Shown: one piece after another, positions 60,384 through 64,000 of the stretch
Layout: the number at the start of each line of letters is the position of its first letter
Numbering within the stretch: the first letter of the stretch is position 1
From: Oncomelania hupensis
Taxonomy: Eukaryota; Mollusca; Gastropoda; Littorinimorpha; Pomatiopsidae
Reading direction: 5' to 3'
DNA length: 64,000 nt
Assembly (NCBI GenBank): GCA_036898135.1
Contig: CM072527.1
Location: forward strand, 31,616,727 to 31,680,726
Translations under genes and position numbers: made by a program
The notes under the pieces: model-generated
The model's input: only the letters and a program-made list of their open reading frames with translations
Databases searched by the model: none
What the model was told of the DNA's origin: nothing

Positions 60384-61820
60384 TTTTTTTTTTTTTTTAA
60401 TTATATAAATAAATTATGTTTATTTATTTTTTTTTAAAATTCATTATTATTTTTATTATTATTATTATAAAATAAATAATAATTATTATTATTACTGCTA
60501 CTACTGCTGGAATGATGTGTTATATAATACAGTACAAAACACATGAGAACAGTGAGAACTGGAGGTGGGTGGGGGAGCATTTGGTGCTTTGAAAGGAGCA
60601 TGACCCTATATGTGCATTTTGGCATGAGCGCAAAATTGCGCTACATTTGAATTAATTTGGAGCCTATATTATTAGAAAGTTTAGTTGCACTTTATGTTTC
60701 GTTTTTTTTTCTGAATCGTTTATCTCTGATAGCTTTTTTTCTTCTTCATTTTCTCTAGAAATGATCAATGCTCTTTTACCTCCTCACTGGTCTGCTGCTC
60801 TCTATCACTCGGTTGTCGTGCCTATCTTGCCCTCACCCTTACCCTCTGCAGTCCACAGGACCTTTTGAACACTAAGTACCTGTTGACCGTCACTCACTGT
60901 GCCCCGCCAAGCACTTGAAGCCCATTGGGCAGGGCTATCTTTTTCTTATGGTGGTGTTGTCTGATAGTGTGCCCCCTTTGAAGATGTCTCAATAACAGTG
61001 ACAATGTCACAGTAAAAAGTCAAGATGCCACTGTAAAAGTGATGATGTCACAGGAAACGTGAAGATGCCACTGTAAAAGTGAAGATGTCACAGTAAAAAG
61101 TGAAGACATCACATGAAAAGTAAAGATGTCACAGTAAAAAGTGAAGATGCTACTGTAAAAATGAAGATGTCTCAGTAAATGTTTTCCCAGCATTTGACAC
61201 AATGTATCCCATATATGTGGCCATGATATTTTGTGTAGTCCAAAGCGTAGAATTGTATGATTTTCCTCTTTCAAGAAGAATACAATTTTGTCCTGTTTCA
61301 TATTCAAGACTAGAAATAGAGCTTAGAATTCATTTGTTTTCATGGAACATGATCAATACTATTGTGTGCCTTTTTACTATATTTTTTACTATACTATTTT
61401 TACTGTACTTTTTACAATACTATTTTGTTGTTGTTGCCCAATTCCTGTAGCGTAACTATACCTTGAATGAATTGACTGTTGCCTGTGACTGTTTGATTTC
61501 ACATTGTTTGTACTCTCTTAAATAAAGTTGACTTTCTTTTGCTCCTGCTTGTTTGCCGAAGTTTTATTTTTTTTCCCTTTACTATTGTTGCTTCCTTGTA
61601 TAAACACATTTCTGTTGCCTGTTGCTGATGTTACCATTTTTGTTTTTGTTTGTTTTTTTCCTGTTACCCCCTCCCCACCCATGCTGGTGTTATTTTGCCG
61701 GCGGTGGGTGGTTGTGCATGCTGTTGGTGATGATGTTGCATGGTGCAGAGGTTGTCCATCGCCCTCAAAGACTCCTCCATGATTGATGGGCAGTCCTTCC
61801 TGGCACCCACACACATGCAG
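30235..61820 (+). CDS. centrosomin-family protein (CDK5RAP2/myomegalin type), N-terminal part
   Basis: Coding exons: 30235-30284, 35699-35814, 40163-40236, 41608-41715, 43915-43991, 44169-44292, 46795-46908, 48099-48130, 58272-58428, 61749-61820. Every intron has GT-AG ends and all phases agree (2,1,0,0,2,0,0,2,0,0), giving 308 codons without a stop; the gene continues past the last exon found. Residues about 80-115 form the Cnn motif 1 (CM1): MKEYDQ, then ITDLKKENFSLKLRIYF, LEERMQQKFG and FKTNIELK. This motif is known in animal centrosomins to bind and activate gamma-tubulin ring complexes at centrosomes and Golgi. The rest is acidic/basic heptad coiled coil (about residues 115-285). The N-terminus before CM1 is Ser-rich and poorly conserved, as in the vertebrate proteins. 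Introns of up to 10 kb are full of transposons. CDK5RAP2 and PDE4DIP are vertebrate duplicates, so an invertebrate copy should be the common orthologue. Confidence 0.92.
30300..31900. other. intron 1 sequence, no element recognised
   Basis: AT-rich intronic sequence. The palindrome TTGAGTGAAAGTTTCACTCAA at 31365-31385 extends to a 30-base perfect inverted repeat (31361-31390), but no element ends or exons were identified. Confidence 0.4.
31929..32473 (+). mobile_element. 5'-truncated RTE-like LINE, 3' end copy
   Basis: From GCCCTGACAAGGTTGAAGCC to the (GGATA)n tail at 32452-32473 it matches the main RTE-like copy (28711-29483) but lacks the nested insertion. It keeps ALTRLKPIWKDRTISLHS and, after a frameshift, SGLAKTILQGTVQGGRRRGR. 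It serves as the empty-site reference for the 28853 insertion. Confidence 0.9.
33280..33555 (-). CDS. unrecognised ORF in intron 1
   Basis: A 91-codon minus-strand frame (FKARGPHPPSSAFQRSKTVI, HRHLLSFGDVLLRIVPQR, LLKKIDKIDARDGRQ) with balanced composition lies in a CpG-richer patch (32940-33560). No domain recognised and no splice partners assigned. It may be a fragment of a mobile element. Confidence 0.2.
   Translation of the reverse strand: MFTNTCDSDFKARGPHPPSSAFQRSKTVIQDIENLNIQSRHRHLLSFGDVLLRIVPQRTVWTPLLKKIDKIDARDGRQPGADDVNVDLLQL
34868..34894. repeat. T homopolymer
   Basis: A run of about 27 T followed by (GT)n. It may be the inverted poly(A) tail of an unrecognised retroposon. Confidence 0.9.
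35095..35350 (+). mobile_element. 5S-rRNA-like SINE, copy 1
   Basis: The head contains GCAGTGGTTGGGGCC and then GAGCTTGGGTAGTACTTGAT, resembling the internal promoter of 5S rRNA. The body has GTGAATGGGTACCTGGTTCT and GGGGAATGTAACAGAAAAAT, shared with the elements at 40500 and 57176. Confidence 0.65.
35699..35814 (+). CDS. centrosomin gene, exon 2
   Basis: Acceptor GTTCTGTTGTCAG and donor GTAAGT. It encodes a Ser-rich stretch (NLADSSSSGSFSSSHG). An internal ATG at 35706 could serve as start if a non-coding first exon were used. Exit phase 1. Confidence 0.8.
35894..36595 (-). mobile_element. hAT-like deletion derivative 1
   Basis: Ends CAGTGATGGAGA (35894) and, inverted, CAGTGTTGGAGA (36595) are flanked by TCAAT on both sides (35889-35893, 36596-36600). 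On the minus strand ATG at 36255 starts a basic 47-codon exon (GKPKKRKNKSDKTNCSKKVK ... KQTFLSAFGFECS) ending at a GTAAGA donor (36115). This resembles the N-terminus before the BED/hAT core of hAT transposases. The catalytic core is missing. The 204-codon + strand frame over it is a shadow. Confidence 0.75.
36115..36255 (-). pseudogene. hAT-like transposase first exon
   Basis: 47 codons, very Lys-rich with a probable nuclear signal (KKRKNKSDK) and the QTFLSAFGF motif. Upstream start context AACATGGCC. No downstream exon remains in the element. Confidence 0.55.
37150..38600. other. intron sequence with no assigned element
   Basis: A G-rich run at 37739-37765 and short SINE-like words near 37110-37150 (ACAACACTTTTCCTC, AAGCGCTTGG) are visible. 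Nothing else could be supported. Confidence 0.35.
38612..38666 (+). CDS. centrosomin gene, alternative first exon
   Basis: ATG at 38612 opens MHEEENNDLYPDDGEMLE and ends in phase 1 at a GTAGCA donor, the phase required by the acceptor at 40163. It cannot be a cassette exon: read in phase from exon 2 it hits a stop. It would replace the Ser-rich N-terminus with an acidic one and needs its own promoter. Confidence 0.5.
38767..38980 (+). mobile_element. SINE copy, 3' half
   Basis: ATGTCCTAGATGTGTGAGTG, AGGATTGTGCCCGTTGTCTG and GGGCGCCTTGAGCAGCTGTT followed by AAAAGCGCTATACG match the family at 16326/17455/47380. It lies 100 bp downstream of the alternative first exon. Confidence 0.75.
39152..39872 (-). 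mobile_element. hAT-like deletion derivative 2 (long form)
   Basis: Ends CAGACCTGCGCAC and inverted CAGACCTGTGCAC are flanked by GAAATG on both sides (39146-39151, 39873-39878). A minus-strand frame SVSEENSSDPALSPKKKRTA followed by QQCWKSSYSMQ is coding-like and basic. The element shares both ends with the short form at 41098. Confidence 0.8.
40163..40236 (+). CDS. centrosomin gene, exon 3 (start of CM1)
   Basis: Acceptor CGTCTGTTACAG, donor GTAACC. It encodes LAKCTSNSGRMSPVRGRTMK then EYDQ, the Ser-Pro-Arg lead-in to CM1. It accepts phase 1 from either upstream exon. Confidence 0.88.
40370..40620 (+). mobile_element. 5S-like SINE family, partial copy
   Basis: GGTGAATGGGTACCTGGACC, CAGGGAAGGTAGAGCAGCGA and GGGAGAGGAGATAGGC match the body of the 57176 element (inverted there). 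The head is diverged (GGCGTAGTGGCATATTGG). Confidence 0.6.
40630..41430 (+). repeat. dispersed repeat, copy C, interrupted
   Basis: It matches copy A (18190-18720, inverted) across TATAAATAGTACCCCCGCTT, AAGTGACTGGCTGGAGGAGT and TCGGCTCTTTGCAGTCCGCT, but is split by the 207-bp element at 41098-41304. Confidence 0.75.
41098..41304. mobile_element. hAT-like MITE (short form of the 39152 element)
   Basis: It keeps about 120 bp of the left and 85 bp of the right end of the 39152-39872 element and lacks its middle. Direct repeats CAAAGG flank it (41092-41097, 41305-41310). Copy A of the dispersed repeat gives the matching empty site. Confidence 0.88.
41608..41715 (+). CDS. centrosomin gene, exon 4 (CM1 core)
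   Basis: 36 codons, phase 0-0, acceptor CCTTACAG, donor GTGAGT. It carries the CM1 core KKENFSLKLRIYFLEERM, nearly invariant in animal centrosomins. This is the strongest identification in the window. Confidence 0.96.
42162..42199. repeat. (GA)n microsatellite
   Basis: About 19 GA units in an intron. Confidence 0.95.
42218..42396. repeat. 66-bp tandem repeat, 2.7 copies
   Basis: AGTAATTTTATTCAAGCTGA ... CCTAAGGAGCATTA ... GGCTTCATATTG repeats at 42221, 42287 and (diverged) 42353. Confidence 0.85.
42792..42974. mobile_element. 183-bp inverted-repeat element with 9-bp TSD, nested in the hAT
   Basis: Ends GGTGAAGACTAT and inverted GGTGAAGACTAT continue inward to ACAGGTCTA on both sides. GCCTTTCAG flanks it at 42783-42791 and 42975-42983. 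A 9-bp duplication is typical of Mutator-like elements. The interior contains TTAGGGTAGGATTGGGTTAG and its near inverse, telomere-like words. Confidence 0.88.
43004..43515 (+). pseudogene. hAT transposase remnant (N-terminus + C-terminal dimerisation region)
   Basis: Frame 1 (43004-43207): GRLRKRKAAKSDEADSSSKK, basic start. Frame 2 (to 43515): YLLSKIMLRILLIPVSNCSC, EMVFSLVKKNKTNFRGTIGN, the typical L-x-I-P-x-S-x-x-x-E-x-x-F-S block of the hAT C-terminal dimerisation domain. The frames overlap out of register and the DDE core between them is absent, so no active enzyme is made. A 49-bp tandem repeat follows at 43574-43670. Confidence 0.8.
43915..43991 (+). CDS. centrosomin gene, exon 5
   Basis: Acceptor TTTTCCAG, donor GTAATA. 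It encodes NIELKVTCQSLKNELEDKQE and LLRKA, the end of CM1 and the first coiled-coil heptads. Exit phase 2. Confidence 0.93.
44169..44292 (+). CDS. centrosomin gene, exon 6
   Basis: Acceptor GTGCATACAG, donor GTGAGT. It encodes SQAMEMLTSNQQSDIDTVKR, SLEEQHRKYTEELRADLQKA, LQ. Its last 18 bases are inside the left copy of the 171-bp tandem duplication. Confidence 0.92.
44275..44616 (+). repeat. 171-bp tandem duplication spanning an exon end and intron
   Basis: 44275-44445 and 44446-44616 are essentially identical (the last base differs). Each copy has CTGCAGAAAGCATTGCAG, a GTGAGT donor, intron sequence and a TTTTACAG acceptor followed by GCTGACCA. The event duplicated a donor and an acceptor. 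Confidence 0.95.
44437..44463 (+). CDS. potential 27-nt micro-exon created by the duplication
   Basis: Between the first duplicated acceptor and the second duplicated donor lies an in-frame exon, phase 0-0, encoding ADHLQKALQ. Its inclusion would insert nine residues between exons 6 and 7 and shift the heptad register by two. A very short exon may need splicing enhancers. Confidence 0.4.
44608..44634 (+). CDS. potential alternative terminal exon
   Basis: From the second duplicated acceptor the frame reads ADHPHIAY and stops at TGA (44632-44634). Its use would end the protein soon after CM1 and the first coiled coil. No convincing AATAAA was seen close downstream, so this isoform is doubtful. 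Confidence 0.2.
   Translation, partial: ADHPHIAY
44857..45009 (-). CDS. small acidic ORF, unknown
   Basis: 50 codons from ATG 45009 to TAG 44857: MDSEDSNSVFERFDEDDL and FEALESDLGGSDVDTLIL. Strongly acidic starts like this occur in piggyBac-type transposases, but no element ends were found, so this is only a guess. It lies in intron 6. Confidence 0.25.
   Translation of the reverse strand: MDSEDSNSVFERFDEDDLTQIDPSKKSNFDIEFEALESDLGGSDVDTLIL
45020..46780. other. intron 6 remainder
   Basis: A-rich stretches near 45395-45425. No exon, RNA gene or element boundary supported. Confidence 0.35.
46795..46908 (+). CDS. centrosomin gene, exon 7
   Basis: Acceptor TGTCATGCAG, donor GTAATG, phase 0-0, 38 codons. 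It encodes DAEDARDDLETGREKSHQLE and RVRQLEMDQQQL, charged coiled coil. A minisatellite begins 29 bases after the donor. Confidence 0.92.
46938..47313 (+). repeat. 39-bp minisatellite, about 9.6 copies, carrying splice-like signals
   Basis: Unit CTGTAGAACACAGGTGATAT then GTATACCATGTGTAGGAAG. Each unit contains ACACAG followed by GTGATA or GTGAAA, resembling both an acceptor and a donor. It begins 29 bases downstream of the donor of exon 7. It is open in one frame on each strand only because the period is a multiple of 3. Confidence 0.93.
47380..47712 (-). mobile_element. SINE copy (nearly full 3' two-thirds)
   Basis: On the minus strand it joins the block seen at 16444-16580 (CGGATGAGAGTATAAACCGA) to the block seen at 17455-17620 and 38845-38975 (CCTTGAGCAGCTCTTGAGCT, AAAGCGCTATATAAG) and a (TAA)n-rich tail at 47380-47400. 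It proves the separate fragments belong to one family. The tRNA head is missing. Confidence 0.85.
48099..48130 (+). CDS. centrosomin gene, exon 8 (32 nt)
   Basis: Short exon KLRDTIEMKE plus AG, acceptor TCTTGTTGCAG, donor GTGAGT. Exit phase 2 matches the exon at 58272 (AG+G = Arg). The following intron is 10.1 kb. Confidence 0.85.
48338..49420 (+). mobile_element. piggyBac-like deletion derivative
   Basis: TTAA at both ends (48334-48337, 49421-49424), ends CCTTTAGGCTGCGCTG and inverted CCCTTAGCCTGCTGAC. Inside, an acidic frame (AEEVAQMFQEENFDDNSGDE at about 48822 and DYDSDEEEDLRLQSLADD to 48983) resembles the N-terminus of piggyBac transposases and ends at a GTAGGT donor. The presumed start ATGGCACGCAGAACATAG has a stop at codon 6. 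The catalytic domain is missing. Confidence 0.8.
49430..50200. other. intron 8 segment, unassigned
   Basis: No element ends or coding exon identified between the piggyBac-like element and the DIRS-like element. Confidence 0.35.
50204..50514. mobile_element. short inverted-repeat companion of the DIRS-like element
   Basis: About 52-bp perfect terminal inverted repeats (ending TACTTACCATGACTCAA inside) bound 311 bp. Its left interior 50254-50432 is the inverse of the right end of the large element (55024-55204). It abuts the large element at 50514/50515. Confidence 0.75.
50590..52180 (-). pseudogene. RT-RNase H region of the DIRS-like element
   Basis: Reading frames change several times. In order: VDFSDAYFHVSVHPLHRRWM and FEALPFDLSLSPWVLTRIVK (52009-51860), an A-run of about 19 at 51842-51860 that breaks the frame, then LGVRFSAYLVDWLVKASS with the catalytic Y-x-D-D changed to YLVD (51800-51760), SPLKSELSLSRVFIYLGMSF, an RNase H-like part with AKHVCGSVNVLAALLGRP, and NPLIDLFATCYSSRLPLFVS, SISWEGLEAYACPPFPLLPR, LHAWLLSGL. 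The last blocks are characteristic of DIRS/Ngaro RNase H ends. Loss of the catalytic Asp and the frameshifts make it inactive. Confidence 0.8.
52171..52929 (-). CDS. gag-like ORF of the DIRS-like element
   Basis: 252 codons, Leu/Ser/Arg-rich (EVAIVRSLEFISLADALSAA, LLQALCTSIVRVANRRLL). Position upstream of RT fits a gag ORF. Similarity to known gag was not recognised, and part may be a shadow of the minus-strand coding frame. Confidence 0.4.
   Translation of the reverse strand: MRKSLGSLELPLWALLLSSSSSTGVPGKFLSRSFLPRYSLPVSQDALALLRGLKPLPPSSIPVPVGGLARIEVAIVRSLEFISLADALSAALSSALPSGHVFCVEGSLISVRSLLQALCTSIVRVANRRLLPMSTCFLRVVTLFFSQRLRCLRSCPLRFGWDPWCPTLCLVLTFAQLFVRSRSGPTQMVSPSGLGTLLRPRLSFLTVVEVARSVIPLLGVGSVVLPLPVAWLRYAVGVYAVARFSLSLPVHP
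53420..54165 (-). repeat. alternating 113/111-bp tandem array inside the DIRS-like element
   Basis: CCGTACCCCCCGTACC recurs at 53536, 53649, 53760, 53873, 53984 and 54097: periods 113, 111, 113, 111, 113. The two unit types differ by GAATCC...GGAAAAGAG versus GAAACC...GGAAGAG, so the true unit is a 224-bp dimer. Minus-strand frames of 299, 331 and 433 codons run through it in all three phases because the units lack stops. They are unlikely all to be proteins. Confidence 0.9.
56292..57027 (+). mobile_element. hAT-like deletion derivative 4
   Basis: Flanked by exact ATAAGA (56286-56291, 57028-57033). Ends CAGGGATGGATTT and inverted CAGTGATCGTCC share CAGxGAT. Subterminal ACCGGT words are clustered at both sides (six at 56319-56385, three at 56934-57002). 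An exon from ATG 56668 (MKKQKSLFSVFARGGRRAIK) ends at a GTAAGA donor (56777), resembling the first exon of the other derivatives. Confidence 0.78.
57176..57462 (-). mobile_element. 5S-rRNA-derived SINE, copy 2
   Basis: On the minus strand: GGGTGTCGGATAGCGCAGTG (tRNA-like start), then GTTAAGCACCGTCCAGCGCG and GTTAGCACTTGGATGGGTGA, which correspond to the A-box, intermediate element and C-box of 5S rRNA. The body contains CTGTGACCGAGTACCTACTC and GGGAAGGTAAAGCAGCGAGG, shared with 35095 and 40370. Known SINE3-type elements use a 5S promoter; this one seems to join tRNA-like and 5S-like modules. Confidence 0.78.
57650..58144 (-). mobile_element. hAT-like deletion derivative 5
   Basis: Ends CAGTGGTGTTAC and inverted CAGTGATGTCCC; flanks CCACCA/CCACTA (one mismatch). 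GGACAT/ATGTCC words repeat near both ends. On the minus strand ATG at 57851 starts PPKKKLCVAKGQSVLSSFLK, a basic N-terminus with the x-L-S-S-F motif found in many hAT transposases. No catalytic domain is present. Confidence 0.7.
58272..58428 (+). CDS. centrosomin gene, exon 9
   Basis: Acceptor CTGACCTGCAG, donor GTCAGT, 52 codons after the split Arg. It encodes ALQLEVDSVQRNLDDAQKLL and DAAKQKVSQMEKDLKRKGRD, clear coiled coil ending on GAG at phase 0. Confidence 0.92.
58789..59686 (-). mobile_element. PIF/Harbinger-like deletion derivative
   Basis: Terminal inverted repeats of at least 27 bp (AGCTAGGTGCACACATCGCA) and TTA on both sides (58786-58788, 59687-59689), the 3-bp duplication of PIF/Harbinger. 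It contains a MADF-like exon and a (CT)n tract (59417-59456). No DDE transposase remains. Confidence 0.88.
59061..59213 (-). pseudogene. MADF/Myb-like exon of the PIF element
   Basis: 51 codons from ATG 59213: DKIYLIELYQGHEALWN, ELYHKRDVRDASLRSI, ending at a GTAAGC donor. The pattern L-I-x-L-Y...L-W-N...Y-x-x-R-D-x-R is the MADF fold of the DNA-binding accessory protein of PIF/Harbinger elements. Only the first exon survives. Confidence 0.7.
60325..60480. repeat. (ATT)n and T-rich low-complexity tract
   Basis: ATT repeats at about 60325-60382 are followed by a T-run and further TTA/AAT tracts. 59800-60980 contains nothing else that I can support. Confidence 0.9.
60985..61180 (+). repeat. about 20-bp minisatellite, nine degenerate copies
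   Basis: Variants of GTGAAGATGTCACAGTAAAA alternate with GATGCCACTGTAAAA, which is partly its inverse (GTCACAGT / CCACTGT). It lies in intron 9. Confidence 0.8.
61749..61820 (+). CDS. centrosomin gene, exon 10
   Basis: Acceptor GCATGGTGCAG, donor GTGGGT, phase 0-0, 24 codons: RLSIALKDSSMIDGQSFLAP then THMQ. No further exon was identified before the window end at 64000. Confidence 0.8.
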
Positions 61821-61953
61821 GTGGGTAACGTTGAGAGAGTAAACAGTTGGGAAACGGAAAGGCCAAAGTGGTAAGAGGATGACCGAAGGTTTATGTAGAA
61901 CACAAGTGATAAAGTTGTCTTGCCTAAAGAAAAGGGACTGGAGTTTATTAATA

Positions 61954-62741
61954 CAGTGGAACCTCCGGTATCCAGCTCTCTGGTATACGACTCCCTCCGT
62001 TATGTGACCTGAAATCTTCTGACGGATTCACTTCCAATAATAAATGACCTCTGGTATGCGACAACCTCGTTTATGCGACCAGCGACCGTGTCTTAAGCCC
62101 TTTATACGACCGTCTTAGGGCAATTTAAAAGAGATATCAGTTAATTTGCTGTCTGTACCTTTCGTTTTTTCTCTCATGTTAGTGTACGCCTGCTGTTGTC
62201 TGCTATTTCCGGTTCGCAAATAAGGGACATTACTCGCCTACACTGGCTGTCAAAATGGCGTCGCGCAAGAGCAACGTTTTGAGTTTGGCAGAGAGAATGA
62301 AAGTGATTGAAAGAAGTGAAAATGGGGAGAGTTGTTTGTCTATTGCAAGAAGTTTAGAAGTTGGGAAGACCCAAATTCAGTTCATCATAAAGGATAAGGA
62401 ATCTGTGAAACTACGATGGGAGAGTGGAGAAAGTGGCGAAAAGGGAAACATCGAAACTGAGAGCTTCTGCACTGACAGACTTGGATGAACGCGTCGGGCA
62501 GTGGTTCGACTGTTTTCTATTTTTGAAGTTGTGAATAAAAGACAAAGCTAAAAATGAAACATGTTTTACAGTTTCCTTTGTCAGAGAATACATGCTGGTG
62601 AGTGAAAATTATGACTACATACCCCTCCGAGCCTGACCCCCTTCCCCCTCACCCCACCCCTTGTTTCCGGTATAAGACCACCTCTATTATAAGACCGTTT
62701 TTTCTCAGATTTTGGACGGTCGTATACCGGAGGTTCCACTG
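61954..62741 (+). mobile_element. pogo/Tigger-like deletion derivative
   Basis: Perfect 18-bp inverted ends CAGTGGAACCTCCGGTAT and TA on both sides (61952-61953, 62742-62743). The interior has further GTATACGAC/GTCGTATAC-type words and a transposase N-terminus at 62255. DDE domain deleted. Confidence 0.92.
62255..62488 (+). pseudogene. pogo/Tigger transposase N-terminus (CENP-B-type HTH)
   Basis: ATG at 62255: SRKSNVLSLAERMKVIERSE then GESCLSIARSLEVGKTQIQF. This is the psq/CENPB_N helix-turn-helix (about residues 8-55) that binds element ends. The frame ends at 62488 after about 77 codons in place of the several hundred of a complete enzyme. Confidence 0.82.
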
Positions 62742-62771
62742 TAACACCTTGGATATAAGCCTGATTAGATG

Positions 62772-62925
62772 CTGTCCTCCGGGGAATGATAAGGAAAGAT
62801 CCATCTCCCCTTTGCTGCTGCCAATGGTTTCAATTTGTGGAGCTTATGCCATAGATACAGATGGCCATTTAGCCGTGTTCTCAGCTCGGTAGTGCGTCAC
62901 AGCCGAGCTTGCTGAAAATTGAGTG
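62772..62925 (+). repeat. dispersed repeat, copy 2
   Basis: Same family as 10128-10280: TGTCCTCCGGGGAATG, ATCTCCCCTTTGCTGCTGCC, TTCTCAGCTCGGTAGTGCGT. Confidence 0.65.
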
Positions 62926-63422
62926 ACTGATTTGTCCAAAGCATAAGAAGAGGCCTCCATGAAGTCCTCAGAAGAAAACATCTTTGTATGAAAAACACAT
63001 TCACCATTTAGCTGATTGGCAACAGAAATGATAACGAACCTTTAACTGTTTTGAAAGAGAATTATTTAATTATTTGCCCCCCCACCCCCTCTCCCCTCCT
63101 AAATATTTTTAAACTCCAGGGTTACAGTGGTGGTGGTTTTGAACAAGGTTTTGATAAGAGGATGTCGGTAATGCAAATTGTTGGGTGGATATAGTCTTCA
63201 TGGGTAGATTTTTGATACAACGCTAGACTATATCGTTGCCTAGAGATAATTACGATAATTGAGTTGGGGCACTGTTGTTTGTAAACTGATGTCCAGAGGG
63301 GGTTAACTTCCTAAGCTATTACAACAATCTGTATTTTGTTACCAAGAAGAAGACAAAGCAGACGTTTTGTTTTAAATGCTTGGATAAGTATCAATATTTC
63401 TTTAGAGTTTAGTGGATGAATA

Positions 63423-63800
63423 CAGGGTGTTCCAAAAGTCTTGGGCACATTTGAAGTCCCCATATCTCAATAACTATGAATGGTAGTAAGATAACAGTTG
63501 TGCCATTTTAAAGCTAATTACATTACGTTTTTTGTAAAGCTGTTGATTTTTTTTATTTCTTTTCAGACCCATTAATGGCGTTCACTCAAACACAAAATGT
63601 AGGGACGCGTTTGGCAAGAATTTGACTATCGGCTTGATGTGTGTCGTGTGACCAATGGTGCTCACATTGAACATCTTTGAACATTCCATGTAAAACTTGA
63701 GATTACAAGCTTTCTGAATGTACCAGATGCGTTTTTATATCCTTTATAGTTTCGGAAATATTCAATGTCAAAATGTGCCCAAGACTTTTGGAACACCCTG
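63423..63800. mobile_element. Tc1/mariner-like MITE
   Basis: Inverted ends CAGGGTGTTCCAAAAGTCTT continuing to GGGCACATTT on both sides (about 30 bp perfect), TA target duplications at 63421-63422 and 63801-63802. 378 bp without a transposase frame. Confidence 0.93.
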
Positions 63801-64000
63801 TATATTTGCATCCTGCGCAGTGACTATACTGTTTTGGTTTGTTTTGTTGATGCATTTTGTTATGGCATGCTGTGGCTGTCTCTGTACTGATGTGGTTTGT
63901 ACAGTTGTGCATTGTGGTAGGGAATTCCAAGTTCTGAAAGTCTTTAGTTTTAGTGGTCTTTTTTTGACAAAGGGGGAAGGTGGAAGTAGGGGTGCGAATT

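Overview
This is an intron-rich, AT-rich animal genome window. It is packed with SSRs, SINEs and small DNA transposons. The one securely identified host gene is the 5' part of a centrosomin-family gene (CDK5RAP2/myomegalin type) on the + strand. The mix of an L2-type LINE, an RTE-like LINE, a DIRS/Ngaro-type tyrosine-recombinase retrotransposon, tRNA/5S-derived SINEs and hAT, piggyBac, PIF/Harbinger, pogo and mariner relatives suggests a marine invertebrate, probably a lophotrochozoan such as a mollusc. That placement is inference; no species-diagnostic sequence was recognised.

Layout. 1-4 kb: 3' part of a spliced Ulp1/C48 cysteine-peptidase-like gene (+) whose predicted exons carry the His, Gln and Cys signatures; it may be host or transposon-derived. 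4-10 kb: LINE debris, a 32-bp minisatellite, AT-rich spacer, and a foldback-like element built of a self-complementary GC-rich 12-mer. 10-22 kb: SINEs, a 114-bp LINE fragment with 12-bp target duplications, a short hairpin repeat, a paired LTR-like repeat and long SSRs. 22.8-24.9 kb: L2-type LINE (-). 25.7-29.5 kb: degenerate RTE-like LINE (+) broken by a nested insertion.

30.1 kb to beyond 61.8 kb: the centrosomin-family gene. Ten exons (30235 to 61820) join with consistent phases into one 308-codon frame that includes the CM1/Cnn_1N gamma-tubulin-complex-binding motif, followed by coiled coil. The gene continues to the right, outside the regions read here. A second, phase-compatible first exon lies at 38612. 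A recent 171-bp tandem duplication at 44275-44616 copied a splice acceptor and donor, creating a potential 27-nt in-frame micro-exon and a potential short terminal exon.

The introns of this gene hold an unusual density of internally deleted DNA transposons: six CAG...CTG elements with 5-6 bp target duplications (several keeping a basic, hAT-like first exon), a piggyBac-like element with TTAA, a PIF/Harbinger-like element with TTA and a MADF-like exon, and a 9-bp-TSD inverted-repeat element nested in one of the hATs. A 5-kb DIRS/Ngaro-like retrotransposon (50.2-55.2 kb) has inverted termini, an RT-RNase H region with a broken catalytic box, no visible recombinase, and a 111/113-bp alternating tandem array. 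The last 2 kb contain a pogo/Tigger-like and a mariner-like MITE, both with TA target duplications.

No CRISPR, operon or prokaryotic system is present. I found no convincing new multi-gene system. The observations of most interest are the splice-bearing duplications in the centrosomin gene, the first-exon-retaining hAT derivatives, and the satellite-like array inside the retrotransposon.
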